From Bacteroidota bacterium (GTDB taxonomy: Bacteria > Bacteroidota > Bacteroidia > Bacteroidales > DTGW01), in assembly GCA_029572965.1 (NCBI GenBank), contig JAKPQD010000273.1, positions 62,001 to 126,000 on the forward strand: a DNA stretch of 64,000 bases, given 5' to 3'. Below the pieces are notes generated by a model. The model did no database searches and was not told the origin of the DNA. It saw nothing but the letters and a program-made list of their open reading frames with translations. Each line of letters opens with the position of its first letter. Within the stretch, counting starts at the first letter, position 1. Positions 35,396 to 44,519 of this stretch are shown in pieces. A program made the translations under genes and the position numbers.

Positions 35396-37087
35396 ATGAA
35401 AATCTTTCAAAATAGAGTATTGCTAAACGTTTTGGCTATAGGCTTATTCTTAGCATTTATTTTTTTTATTATTAAAAAAAATCAGGACAAAAAAATCATC
35501 ATAAAATACCCGTTTAATCAGGCTGTTTTTCCTCCTGAGTTCCCATCTCCTACCTTTGAATGGAAATACCGTGGCAGTTATACCGGCAAATGGTCTTTTT
35601 CTGTAAAATCCGACAGTAAGCTATTAGTTGATACCATTGTCAGTACAACAGTTTTAAAACTTTCAGAACCTGTTTGGGAGAACATAAAAAAGGAAAGTAA
35701 AGGCAGTGAAGTACAATTGATAATTAAACCACTGGATAAATACGGAAAAGCTTCGCTCGTTTTTGACATTAGTAAAGATTCGGTTGGCGCCCCAATTTTG
35801 TACAGGCAAATGCCTATACCCTTTGTTTTGGCCGAAGAAAACCTTGACTCAATGAACTATTCCTTAATCAATATTGGATCAAAAGAACCTCCTCATATAG
35901 CCATGAAAGGATTTACAGTATGTGGCAATTGTCATTCGTTTAGCGATAAAGGGAAATATATTGGATTAGATTTAGATGCCGGCTTGCGAGATAAAGGCGG
36001 ATATTTTGTAGCCCCGGTTAATGATACAATATATTTCAACACTAACAATTACATGTCATGGACTCAAATTGAGAATAGAAAAACTTTCGGTTTATTTTCA
36101 AAACTTTCTCCAGATGGGCGATATATTGTTACAACTGTAAAAGACCGGGTTATACACAAAAATTTCCCATTTGAACCCGAAAATTTGGCTTTTTCACAAC
36201 TTTTTTTTGCTGTAAACGGTTTATTGGCAGTGTATGACAGACAAACAGGTAAAATATGCGAGCTTAACGGGGCTAATGACGAAAAGTATGTTCATACAAA
36301 TGCAATCTGGACTCCCGATGGGAAAAATATTATTTTTTGTCGCGCAAAGGCAGTAGAACGTATAGATTCATTAGAAATAAACATCACTGAAGAAGCTGTT
36401 ATTGACGAATATGTACAACGAAAAAGAAGGTTACAATACGACATTTGCATTATTCCGTTTAACGAGGGCAAAGGAGGAACAGCCCTGCCAATAAAAGGGG
36501 CCTCAAATAATGGTAAAAGCAATTATTTCCCAGCTATTTCTCCTGATGGGAAATGGATAGTATTTTGCCAGGCCGAAAATTTCATGCTGTTACAGCCCGA
36601 CAGCAAATTGTATATAGTACCAACAGCCGGGGGGACTGCTAAAGAATTAAGTTGTAATTTGCCGCTGATGAACTCATGGCATGCATGGTCGCCTAATGGA
36701 CATTGGATTGCATTTGTATCAAAAGGTATGAGCGTTTATACAGATTTGTTTCTTACTCATATTGATGAAAATGGAAACTCGTCAGCTCCAGTTTTAGTCG
36801 AAAAAGCCCGAAAATTCAGACAAGTTGTTAATTATCCCGAGTTTATCAATATAAATGCTGAGAAAACATTTGTAATGCACTATGATTATGTTGAAATAGC
36901 CCATATACAAAGAGCCGTTTTAGATCATGACTATGAAAAAGCTAAAAAGCTTTTTTATCAGTTCAAAAGACAGCCTCAAAGGTTATTTATAGAAGATTAT
37001 AATCAGTTGGAAAGATTAATGAAAAAAATTAAACTTGACCAAGAAATAGCCTGGATAGACACCATGCGAGAAAGATGTAAACAATAA
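35396..37087 (+). CDS. Membrane-anchored CxxCH-PD40 propeller protein
   Basis: 563 residues. N-terminal helix (about 8-26) then the same order as the divergent gene: PPEFPSPTFEWKY, CGNCH (Cys176, Cys179, His180), PD40 propeller. A stretch of about 40 residues around GASNNGKSNYFP and FCQAENFMLLQPDSKLYI is nearly identical to the neighbour, so they are duplicates. The C-terminus ends in a short helical tail instead of TPRs. Starts 130 bp from the divergent gene's ATG; a shared control region is likely. Confidence 0.83.
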   Translation: MKIFQNRVLLNVLAIGLFLAFIFFIIKKNQDKKIIIKYPFNQAVFPPEFPSPTFEWKYRGSYTGKWSFSVKSDSKLLVDTIVSTTVLKLSEPVWENIKKESKGSEVQLIIKPLDKYGKASLVFDISKDSVGAPILYRQMPIPFVLAEENLDSMNYSLINIGSKEPPHIAMKGFTVCGNCHSFSDKGKYIGLDLDAGLRDKGGYFVAPVNDTIYFNTNNYMSWTQIENRKTFGLFSKLSPDGRYIVTTVKDRVIHKNFPFEPENLAFSQLFFAVNGLLAVYDRQTGKICELNGANDEKYVHTNAIWTPDGKNIIFCRAKAVERIDSLEINITEEAVIDEYVQRKRRLQYDICIIPFNEGKGGTALPIKGASNNGKSNYFPAISPDGKWIVFCQAENFMLLQPDSKLYIVPTAGGTAKELSCNLPLMNSWHAWSPNGHWIAFVSKGMSVYTDLFLTHIDENGNSSAPVLVEKARKFRQVVNYPEFININAEKTFVMHYDYVEIAHIQRAVLDHDYEKAKKLFYQFKRQPQRLFIEDYNQLERLMKKIKLDQEIAWIDTMRERCKQ

Positions 37088-37369
37088 ATTCAATAAAATT
37101 AAAACGGAATTCGTCATAAGATTAACGTCAGTTCGACATTAAAAGCATTAAAAGAATGCATAGGTATTAGCATTGCAAACTTTTATCCTGAAGCAAAAAT
37201 TACAAAAATTCAAGGCAATAACGATGCAATGAAAACAGCGAAACCTTTAACAGAAAAATTCCTTTGTATTTCAATAACACTTTAAGTTAACAACAAATCC
37301 TTGACAATTATCATTGAAAATGTTGTCATAATAAACGACATTGTAATTTGCATAGTGTTTTTAGTATCA

Positions 37370-37416
37370 GCATAAAAAAAGGTGCTTCACACAAAATGAA
37401 GCACCTTTTTTTATGC
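37370..37416. terminator. Symmetric bidirectional terminator after susD
   Basis: Perfect 20-bp inverted repeat (arms 37370-37389 and 37397-37416), core GGTGCTTCA/TGAAGCACC with A7 before and T7 after, loop CACAAAA. On the minus strand it lies 20 bp beyond the susD stop; on the plus strand it is 283 bp beyond the CxxCH gene. The stretch 37088-37369 holds nothing I recognise. Confidence 0.9.
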
Positions 37417-37435
37417 TATATGAAAATAATCAAGT

Positions 37436-39097
37436 TTATTCCCAACCAGGATATTGTTTAAGAACACCCTTGCTAACATCAACCTCGGCTTGAGGAATAG
37501 GGAAAAACTCATGTTTACCCTTAACAAATACAACAGATTCATCATTTCCTTTAACAAACCCGTTTAACTTGGCAGAAGCATCTCCCCAACGAACTAAGTC
37601 GTAGAAACGTTTCCCTTCCAAGGCTAACTCGCACCTGCGTTCATGTTTTACCTGATCTAAAGTTACGGTACCAGTAAGATCAGCAGGAACAGTATTACCT
37701 GGGCCACCACAAGCACGTGCACGTGAACGTATCATATTGATATATTTCAGTGCTTTATCATTATTGCCAAGCATTACAGCAGCTTCAGCAGCAGTCAAAA
37801 CAACTTCGCCATAGCGCAATATTTTGAAATTCATAGGAGCTTCGTTCCAAGAACCGGTATTTTTACGATACTCATCATACGAACATTCGTATTTGTTCTG
37901 GTACATACGGGTTAATGAATTGTCAAAGCAAATTTTATACCAGCCACCTGTTAAGTTGATTGAGTCATTTCCGCCAGGCATGTGAATAGTAATATCCAAG
38001 CGTGGGTCACCAGCTTCAAATTCGTCTTTTAGTGACTTTGTGGGTATATCAAAGCCCCAATAGCTTGTAGTTTGTTTTACCCCTTTGGCATCATAATAGT
38101 AACGAGGCCCAGACCAGTGAACAATAGATGAACCTCTGGAGCTCAACCATTTTAATCCGTCCTGGATATTTTGTACTTCAAGTATTGCTTCAGCACTGTT
38201 ATCGCCGGCAGTAGTAAACAAATAACGGAATCCGCTAACCTTATCACCCCTCCAGCAACTATATGTTTCGCCATCAGCACCTAAAAGCTTATAAACCCCA
38301 AGGTTCATAACATTTTCAGCCATAGCCAAAGCATCTGCCCATCTTTCGGTCAATCCTTCAAAACGAGCGTCCCCAGGGTAATTTTTTGCATAAGAAGAAC
38401 CAAAGAGATAAATTTTTGCTAAAATAGCCATAGCAGCCCCTTTTGTAATTCTTCCAACATTTTCAGCATCATAGCTTAAAGGGAGTACTTCAATAGCTTC
38501 TTTTAAATCTTTTTCCATAAAAGCATAAAGATCTTTCATTTTAGCACGAGGCTGAATAAATTCAGAAGAGCCTAAAACATGGTCAACTAAAGGTACTTCA
38601 CCATAAATCTGTGTTAACTGAAAGGTATTTAATGCCCTCAGAGCTTTAATTTCAGCTATCATTTGATTTATTGCAGCAGGAGATGCCTCTTTGTCAATTT
38701 TAGGGATATTGGGCAATTTTTCTAAAGCTTTATTAGCAAGCATAATAGCTTTATAAAACACACCATATGGAAGCCTGAGATTTTCATTCGATGGGATATG
38801 TTTAAGTTTTGCAATATCCTGAAAACTGGTAACATCTCCAGGGTCTTCACCGCCAGCATCAGCGTCATCAGAAGCCATATTACCCAATAACATAGATGTT
38901 TCCCTGTCCCAGGCAGTCATATATGCTAATTGGGCATATACAGCAGTAGTAGCCATTTCTGCATCTTTCTGGGTTAAATAGAAAGATGCTTCGTTATCTG
39001 TTGCAATAGGCTCAACATTGAGGAAATCCTCTTTACAGCTCATTACAAAACTAAATAACAAACCGATTAATAAGTACTTATATATTTTTGTTTTCAT
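37436..39097 (-). CDS. SusD/RagB-family nutrient-binding lipoprotein
   Basis: Surface lipoprotein that captures glycan or peptide ligands for the SusC transporter. 553 residues; lipoprotein signal (FSFVMSC, Cys about 21), SusD N-terminal motif FLNVEPIATDN, TPR-like helices, and the C-terminal EGKRFYDLVRWGDA signature, ending in YPGWE. ATG 39097 is preferred to a TTG two codons earlier. It follows susC by about 20 bp. Confidence 0.95.
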   Translation of the reverse strand: MKTKIYKYLLIGLLFSFVMSCKEDFLNVEPIATDNEASFYLTQKDAEMATTAVYAQLAYMTAWDRETSMLLGNMASDDADAGGEDPGDVTSFQDIAKLKHIPSNENLRLPYGVFYKAIMLANKALEKLPNIPKIDKEASPAAINQMIAEIKALRALNTFQLTQIYGEVPLVDHVLGSSEFIQPRAKMKDLYAFMEKDLKEAIEVLPLSYDAENVGRITKGAAMAILAKIYLFGSSYAKNYPGDARFEGLTERWADALAMAENVMNLGVYKLLGADGETYSCWRGDKVSGFRYLFTTAGDNSAEAILEVQNIQDGLKWLSSRGSSIVHWSGPRYYYDAKGVKQTTSYWGFDIPTKSLKDEFEAGDPRLDITIHMPGGNDSINLTGGWYKICFDNSLTRMYQNKYECSYDEYRKNTGSWNEAPMNFKILRYGEVVLTAAEAAVMLGNNDKALKYINMIRSRARACGGPGNTVPADLTGTVTLDQVKHERRCELALEGKRFYDLVRWGDASAKLNGFVKGNDESVVFVKGKHEFFPIPQAEVDVSKGVLKQYPGWE

Positions 39098-39116
39098 ATT
39101 CAATTGATTTTATTTG

Positions 39117-42100
39117 TTAAAATGAAAGATTAGCTCCTACTGTAAACATCCTTGTTTTAGGATATCCTCCAATATCAACACCCAATATTGATGGGTCACT
39201 AAAGTCATAACGTGCCACTTCAGGATCGTATCCGGAGTATTTTGTCAATGTAAACACATTAGATACTGATACATACACCCTAAATTTCTCAATTTTCACT
39301 TTTTGGGTAAGCTTTGGTGGAACTGTATATCCTAGTTGGATAGATTTTAACCTTAAGTATGAGCCATCTTCAATTAACAAATCAGAAGAACGGCCCCAAC
39401 TGTTAACCCCCATTTTAGGCATACTGCTTGAAGTGTTTCCTTCGTCAATAGGAACCCCGTGGTTGTCGAGGATTAAGTTTCCTTGTTTATCTGTAAGAGG
39501 TTCTCTGTATCTATCGGCAAAGGCAGCAGCACGGTTGGTAATTCTGTTGTTCCAGTCATAGAAATAACGTTTCCCACCATTGAATATTTTGTTGCCATAT
39601 ACTCCATTGAAGAAAGCAGAAAAGTCTAATGCTTTGTATGCAAGGTTAATAGAAAAGCTGAATACGAATGGAGGGTTAGGGTTTCCTAAATAGGTACGGT
39701 CGTTGTTGTCAATAATACCGTCATTGTTCAAATCTACCCATTTTGCATCTCCGGCAGTGACAGCTGTGCTATATTTAACAGTATCACCTTTAGCATTTAT
39801 AGTATAGAAGAAAGGTTTCCCTTTTGCATCGGTTAATGTAGGGTCTCCTTTTCTAAAAATTCCATCTGATTGATAACCCCAAAATTCACCAATTGAATGT
39901 CCAATTTTACTAATGGTAATACCCGAAAATTCGTTGTGAACATTTCCTTTTACAATTGAGTCGGTAGCTAAATCAGTAATCTCATTGGTAACATAAGTTA
40001 AGTTAAAGTCTAACTGCGATTTAAGTTCTCCAAAAGTTTCTTTGTATGAGAGAGATAATTCTATACCACTATTTTTTACTGTACCAGAGTTAACTTCAGG
40101 TCTTGTAGGCCCGCCTTCACCACCTGAATTGGTTTGGAAAACACCGTTTACAAGTCCAACATCTTTGTACATCAACATGTTGTTGTTGTATTTGTTGAAA
40201 TAATCAATAGAAAACATGACTTTGTCTTTAAAAAAGCCTAAATCAAGACCTACACCTTGTGATTGAACCTTTTCCCATTGAATATCAGGGTTGGCAATTT
40301 GTACAGGGCCTGCACCAGTTTGAGAAACCCTATTATTAAATGAATAATTATAAGTAGGGACAGTAGTTAAGATTTTAGCTAAATAAGGCCAGTTTGAACG
40401 TGGATACTGTCCCATTTCACCATAAGACAACCTTACTTTACCAAAACTAATTAACCCTAAATTCTTAACAGCTTCTAATTCGCTGAATTTGAAACCGGCA
40501 GAACCTGAATAGAAGTTACCCCACCTGTTGTTAGGCCCAAAATCTGACTGACCGTCTCGGCGCAGGTTAAACTGTAAAAGAACTAATCCTTTATAATCAT
40601 AAGACAAACGTCCAAAGTATGCAGCAAATTTTCTTTCATAACCTGTACCTGTAACATTTTGAAAATTTGAAGTGTCGTCCAATGATTTAACAAAATAAAG
40701 CATGTTTGGCAAATCGCTTGCTATATTTTGCCTCGAACCTTGAATATTATACCCCCAGTTTCTTGAAGCTTCCATACCTGCCATTACAGAAACATTGTGT
40801 ACTTCAGAAATGCTAGTGTTATAAGTAACAACGTTTTGCAACATCCAATTGAAGCCTCTTTGCATATTTTTCTCTAAAAGGTTAAATGTTTGATAATCAT
40901 CAGCTTTAGCAAAGTATTTTGGAGTGTAGTTTTGATTATCAAGAATTGACATTGTTCCGGCTATACGTGGAGTATAGGTCAATCCTTTAAACAATTCAAT
41001 GGTTAAACCTGCATTGGCTTCAAATACAGCATTTTTTGACCAGTAATTTCTGTTATCAACCATAACCATGGCGTTTCTTACCCCACCAGGTGTAACAGTC
41101 CATTTTCCATCGTCCTGATATCCTTTCATGTAAGGTGGCATAATGATGGCATTATAAACCGGGGTTTGGTAAACACCAGTATACATCCATTCTTCGTAAC
41201 CTTCGTTGATTGTGTTTGAATAACTAACATTTTGATCAAACTTAATATGGTTGGTCAACTTTTGGTCAGCTTTTACACGCAAGTTTGTTTTTGTGTAATT
41301 TGATTTCTTAATAATACCTTCTTGTTCGAGGTAAGAACCACTAATATAGAAATTTGATTTTTCAGAACCGCCTGCAACACTAAAGTCAGCACTTTGCATA
41401 GGAACATTCTTTTTGAAGAAAAGATCGTTCCAGTTGTAATATTCTAATGTGTCAATATTAGTAGTAAATTGAGCTAACTTGAGTTCGCCTAATACCCTGT
41501 TGTAATCTTTAAGGCCCATCATTTCTACTTCGTTAGCAATGCTTTGCCAGCCATAAGAATAGTTTACATTGGTTGTAATTTTTCCTGCACTACCTTTTTT
41601 TGTTGTTACAAGGATAACACCATTACCACCTGATGAACCATAGATAGCAGCAGAAGCAGCATCTTTCAAAATTTCAACAGAAGCAATATCTGCTGCGTTT
41701 AGTTTAGTCATATCACCTCCGGGGATACCGTCAATAACAACTAATGGGTTTGTTCCATTGATTGAGGTCATCCCACGAATCTGGATGTTAACAGAACCGC
41801 CAGGCATACCTGTATTAGTAGTAATGCTAACACCAGCTGCGCGGCCCTGCAATGCTTGGGCAATATTAGCTACAGGCACTTCGGCAAGCTTAGCACCAGA
41901 TACTGAAGCTACAGAACCTGTCAGGTCGCTTTTTTTCTGTGTACCATAACCAATAACTACTACTTCATTAAGCTCACTAACAGCTTCATTCATAGTAACA
42001 GGAATGCTGGTTTGAGACCCTACAACAACTTCTTGTGTTTCGTATCCAATAAATGAAAATTGCAATACTGCGTTTTCATTAGGGACTTTGATGCTAAATT

Positions 42101-42308
42101 TACCATCAATGTCAGAAACAGTTCCTGTTGTTGTGCCTTTAACAACAATATTTACACCTGGTAATGTACTACCGGTTTTGTCAACAATTTGACCGGTAAT
42201 GGTTTTTTCCTGGCCTATGGCCCACGTGAAAATAAGTAATGAAGCTAAAAACAGAAAGGCTCGTTTAAAGCTTACATTGCTTTTCAATTCAATGTCATTT
42301 TGTTTCAT
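39117..42308 (-). CDS. SusC/RagA-family TonB-dependent receptor
   Basis: Outer-membrane transporter energised by TonB. 1063 residues: signal peptide, carboxypeptidase-like domain (DKTGSTLPGVNIVVKGT), plug (LNEVVVIGYGTQKKSDLTGS, GNGVILVTTKKG), 22-strand barrel ending TVGANLSF. There is no extended N-terminal STN domain, so anti-sigma signalling is not expected. With susD it forms a two-gene utilisation locus lacking its own regulator or hydrolases; the nearest glycosidase is the GH1 gene at 45.9 kb. The substrate is unknown. Confidence 0.96.
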   Translation of the reverse strand: MKQNDIELKSNVSFKRAFLFLASLLIFTWAIGQEKTITGQIVDKTGSTLPGVNIVVKGTTTGTVSDIDGKFSIKVPNENAVLQFSFIGYETQEVVVGSQTSIPVTMNEAVSELNEVVVIGYGTQKKSDLTGSVASVSGAKLAEVPVANIAQALQGRAAGVSITTNTGMPGGSVNIQIRGMTSINGTNPLVVIDGIPGGDMTKLNAADIASVEILKDAASAAIYGSSGGNGVILVTTKKGSAGKITTNVNYSYGWQSIANEVEMMGLKDYNRVLGELKLAQFTTNIDTLEYYNWNDLFFKKNVPMQSADFSVAGGSEKSNFYISGSYLEQEGIIKKSNYTKTNLRVKADQKLTNHIKFDQNVSYSNTINEGYEEWMYTGVYQTPVYNAIIMPPYMKGYQDDGKWTVTPGGVRNAMVMVDNRNYWSKNAVFEANAGLTIELFKGLTYTPRIAGTMSILDNQNYTPKYFAKADDYQTFNLLEKNMQRGFNWMLQNVVTYNTSISEVHNVSVMAGMEASRNWGYNIQGSRQNIASDLPNMLYFVKSLDDTSNFQNVTGTGYERKFAAYFGRLSYDYKGLVLLQFNLRRDGQSDFGPNNRWGNFYSGSAGFKFSELEAVKNLGLISFGKVRLSYGEMGQYPRSNWPYLAKILTTVPTYNYSFNNRVSQTGAGPVQIANPDIQWEKVQSQGVGLDLGFFKDKVMFSIDYFNKYNNNMLMYKDVGLVNGVFQTNSGGEGGPTRPEVNSGTVKNSGIELSLSYKETFGELKSQLDFNLTYVTNEITDLATDSIVKGNVHNEFSGITISKIGHSIGEFWGYQSDGIFRKGDPTLTDAKGKPFFYTINAKGDTVKYSTAVTAGDAKWVDLNNDGIIDNNDRTYLGNPNPPFVFSFSINLAYKALDFSAFFNGVYGNKIFNGGKRYFYDWNNRITNRAAAFADRYREPLTDKQGNLILDNHGVPIDEGNTSSSMPKMGVNSWGRSSDLLIEDGSYLRLKSIQLGYTVPPKLTQKVKIEKFRVYVSVSNVFTLTKYSGYDPEVARYDFSDPSILGVDIGGYPKTRMFTVGANLSF

Positions 42309-42356
42309 ACTTGTTTAATTTTGTTAGTATTGTAGTTGAGAGAAAAATTGCTTGGC

Positions 42357-42384
42357 CAAAGCTAAATTCATTAGTTGCAAACAA
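42357..42384 (-). promoter_or_regulatory. Putative susC promoter
   Basis: Minus strand: TAGCTTTG at 42364-42357 and TTG at 42384-42382, spacer 17 bp (shorter than the usual 19-21). The leader to ATG 42308 would be about 40 nt. Confidence 0.45.
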
Positions 42385-42447
42385 GGGGGAAAAATCTGTC
42401 AAATAACTCTGTCAAAATTAGTATTATCAGTATTTGAGGGCTTTCAA

Positions 42448-42464
42448 AGCGTATATTATACGCT
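42448..42464. promoter_or_regulatory. Palindrome AGCGTATA-T-TATACGCT upstream of susC
   Basis: Perfect 8-bp inverted repeat with a one-base centre, about 85 bp before the susC -7 box: a plausible site for a dimeric activator. No cognate regulator is encoded nearby. Confidence 0.4.
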
Positions 42465-42534
42465 AAGCTTGTTGTAATTATAAAAATTGAAAATGTTGTA
42501 CATAGCTAAAAATATAAAATTATTTGATTTTTTG

Positions 42535-42558
42535 AATCAAATATATTGATATTTGATT
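42535..42558. promoter_or_regulatory. Palindrome AATCAAATAT-ATTG-ATATTTGATT
   Basis: Perfect 10-bp inverted repeat with a 4-nt centre. It lies between the susC promoter and the candidate RNA at 42.66 kb and could be an operator for either. A/T-rich palindromes also occur by chance. Confidence 0.35.
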
Positions 42559-42659
42559 TAAAAAATGGTTAAAATTTCTACTATTTTGAAATATATTGAG
42601 AGTTAGTTTTATTTAAATAAGATTTATTTTGTAACAAAAGATTGGTATAATACATATTA

Positions 42660-42768
42660 TATATGCATTAAGTTAGTAGTACTGAGGTTGATAGTATTTC
42701 TTGAAATCTCTTTTTAGGTTGGTTAGTTTGTAAATGCACCCGTAGAAATATGGGTGCATTTTTTTTTA
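42660..42768 (+). ncRNA. Candidate small RNA upstream of susC
   Basis: A strong plus-strand terminator (AAATGCACCC, loop of 10, GGGTGCATTT, T run; 42732-42768) has no plus-strand gene before it: susC runs the other way. The sequence before it contains GTTAGTAGT and TTTTTAGGTTGGTTAGTTTG, similar in flavour to the RNAs at 13.3-13.6 kb. No exact TAnnTTTG box was found; the 5' end is a guess. Confidence 0.4.
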
Positions 42769-42845
42769 TGTATGCACTATCCTTTATTGAGGCTTGATGA
42801 TTATTTGCGGATAAATAGTATCAAAATATTTGCAATTTTTGAATT

Positions 42846-43469
42846 TTATTGCACACTTTTCATTTCATTTACCTCAGCCAATTGGTTGAGCGATACCAGA
42901 AATTTGTCCAATCCTGATGGAATGGGTTGTTTCCCAACAGTAATTTTAATTTTGATAACATTTTGCGTTTTACTTGTCGCTGTAGCTTCTTCAGAAGGAG
43001 GCACAACATTGCCACTAAAATTAATTGGGTTTTCAACTAAGTACCATGGACGATTATCAGATGAAAAGGCATCCTTTTCAAGAGCCTTCTTTTCAGATTT
43101 TTGCATTTGGGCATGCGCCTGAAAATTTTCAACCCTGAAATCGAATTCGAACTCGGCAGAGTCAATTCCCAGCGGAGCAATAGGAACAAGAGATAAAGTA
43201 GGGACCGAAAGCTCAAACTTTTGTGTTTGGTCATTAACTTTTTTTTCAAAAGTAAAGGTTTGCTTATACAATGCTTCTTTTTCTTTACGGGCTTGTTCTA
43301 TAATCATTCCAGATTCGTCAACCTCAACATGGGGCGAACCTATTTGAAGCAAATAACTTAGAAATGCCCTACCTGCATGAACTTGCGCTTGAAAAAGAGA
43401 AAGAAGTGGTGCCAATACAGCCTGTGGCAATGTAATGGGAGGTGTTTTTTGATCTTTAATTGCATCCAT
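42846..43469 (-). CDS. DUF2589 family protein
   Basis: 207 residues, cytoplasmic, no signal peptide. The start (LPQAVLAPLLSLFQAQVHAGRAFLSYL) and the beta-rich centre (SVPTLSLVPIAPLGIDSAEFEFDFRV) fit DUF2589, a family of unknown function. A short Ser/Thr/Glu-rich insert follows, then IKIKITVGKQPIPSGLDKFL. The gene stands alone. The gap on its left (42309-42845) holds the susC control region described separately. Confidence 0.78.
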   Translation of the reverse strand: MDAIKDQKTPPITLPQAVLAPLLSLFQAQVHAGRAFLSYLLQIGSPHVEVDESGMIIEQARKEKEALYKQTFTFEKKVNDQTQKFELSVPTLSLVPIAPLGIDSAEFEFDFRVENFQAHAQMQKSEKKALEKDAFSSDNRPWYLVENPINFSGNVVPPSEEATATSKTQNVIKIKITVGKQPIPSGLDKFLVSLNQLAEVNEMKSVQ

Positions 43470-43645
43470 GGTATGAGTTTTTGCTAAAATAAGGCTTTGT
43501 TGTAAAAAGGAAAAATAAATCTCTGCAAATATTTTTTTAGAAGGTCAACTTCTGTTTTTTATTTGAAAAGAATAGTTATAAGACAAATTTGTTTTAATTT
43601 GGCATAGAATTCGTTAATGTACATTTAAACACTAAACTCTGGGTT

Positions 43646-44449
43646 ATGAGGTTCATTAGGATTAAAAGGATATTTTGTATTTTGACAATAACATTAGGCG
43701 TAATTACTTTTTCTGGGTGTACTAAGTATCAGTATATTACATTGAGTGGAAACGTCAATCAAAATGAAAGCAAAGCGTATGTTTTTGAAAATGATACTGT
43801 TAAAGTTGTATATTCGTTTAATGGAAATTGTTTTCCAATGAGCTTTGAAATTTATAATAAGTCAAATTTTCCTTTATACATTGATTGGAGCAAATCTTCA
43901 GCAATTGTAAATGGACATAATATCAGTTTGTGGAAGGATATTGCGACAATTAACGCTTCTTCCTCTTCTGAAGAATACAAATTCTCTAAGAATTTTACTT
44001 ACAGCAATTCAGACATCACAGGGACAATGGCAAAAAGTGAACAAGTTACTTTTGTAGCCCCTAAATCATTTATTCAGCGAACGCCGGTTTATTTGAGAAG
44101 CGAGTTTATTAAACAATTTGACAAAAGCAATAAGGTCCGAAAGAATGTTTATTCAAAAGTAGGTAAGACTTCTGAAGTATTTTACTATTTTAAGCCCGAT
44201 TCAACTCCAATGACATTAAGGTGTTTTTTAACTTTTTCATTGAAAGATAATAAGTCTGAGCCCTTTTATATACAAAATGAATTTTGGGTTTCAAGTATAT
44301 CTAATACTATGTTAGACCCTGAAAACCTGATGTATAAGCCATCCAACCAGGTTTATCTGCAAGATTTGACAGGGTTTGGTGCTGTGGCATGGACAGTTAC
44401 TATATTGGGCGTAATTGGAATAACATGTATTGCAAAAGCTCAACAATAA
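43646..44449 (+). CDS. Hypothetical lipoprotein with C-terminal helix
   Basis: 267 residues. Lipoprotein signal ending FSGC (Cys25). The mature part is a beta-sandwich-like domain (NGNCFPMSFEIYNKSNFPLY suggests an Ig-type fold). The end (AVAWTVTILGVIGITCIA) is a predicted membrane helix, unusual in a lipoprotein. No family recognised. It may be the first gene of the polysaccharide region. Confidence 0.7.
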   Translation: MRFIRIKRIFCILTITLGVITFSGCTKYQYITLSGNVNQNESKAYVFENDTVKVVYSFNGNCFPMSFEIYNKSNFPLYIDWSKSSAIVNGHNISLWKDIATINASSSSEEYKFSKNFTYSNSDITGTMAKSEQVTFVAPKSFIQRTPVYLRSEFIKQFDKSNKVRKNVYSKVGKTSEVFYYFKPDSTPMTLRCFLTFSLKDNKSEPFYIQNEFWVSSISNTMLDPENLMYKPSNQVYLQDLTGFGAVAWTVTILGVIGITCIAKAQQ

Positions 44450-44495
44450 GACTAAATTTGGCAGTAACAAGTTAGGTTCTTTGTTTTGTAAAGTG

Positions 44496-44503
44496 TATTT
44501 TTG
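44496..44503 (+). promoter_or_regulatory. Putative -7 box for the flippase gene
   Basis: TATTTTTG, exact match, 17 bp before the TTG start at 44520; the leader would be about 10 nt. Confidence 0.45.
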
Positions 44504-44519
44504 CTTCAAATAATTTTCA

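Noticed and set aside
42754-43122. 122-codon plus-strand frame opposite DUF2589
   Set aside because: Antisense shadow that begins within a terminator T run; no domain.
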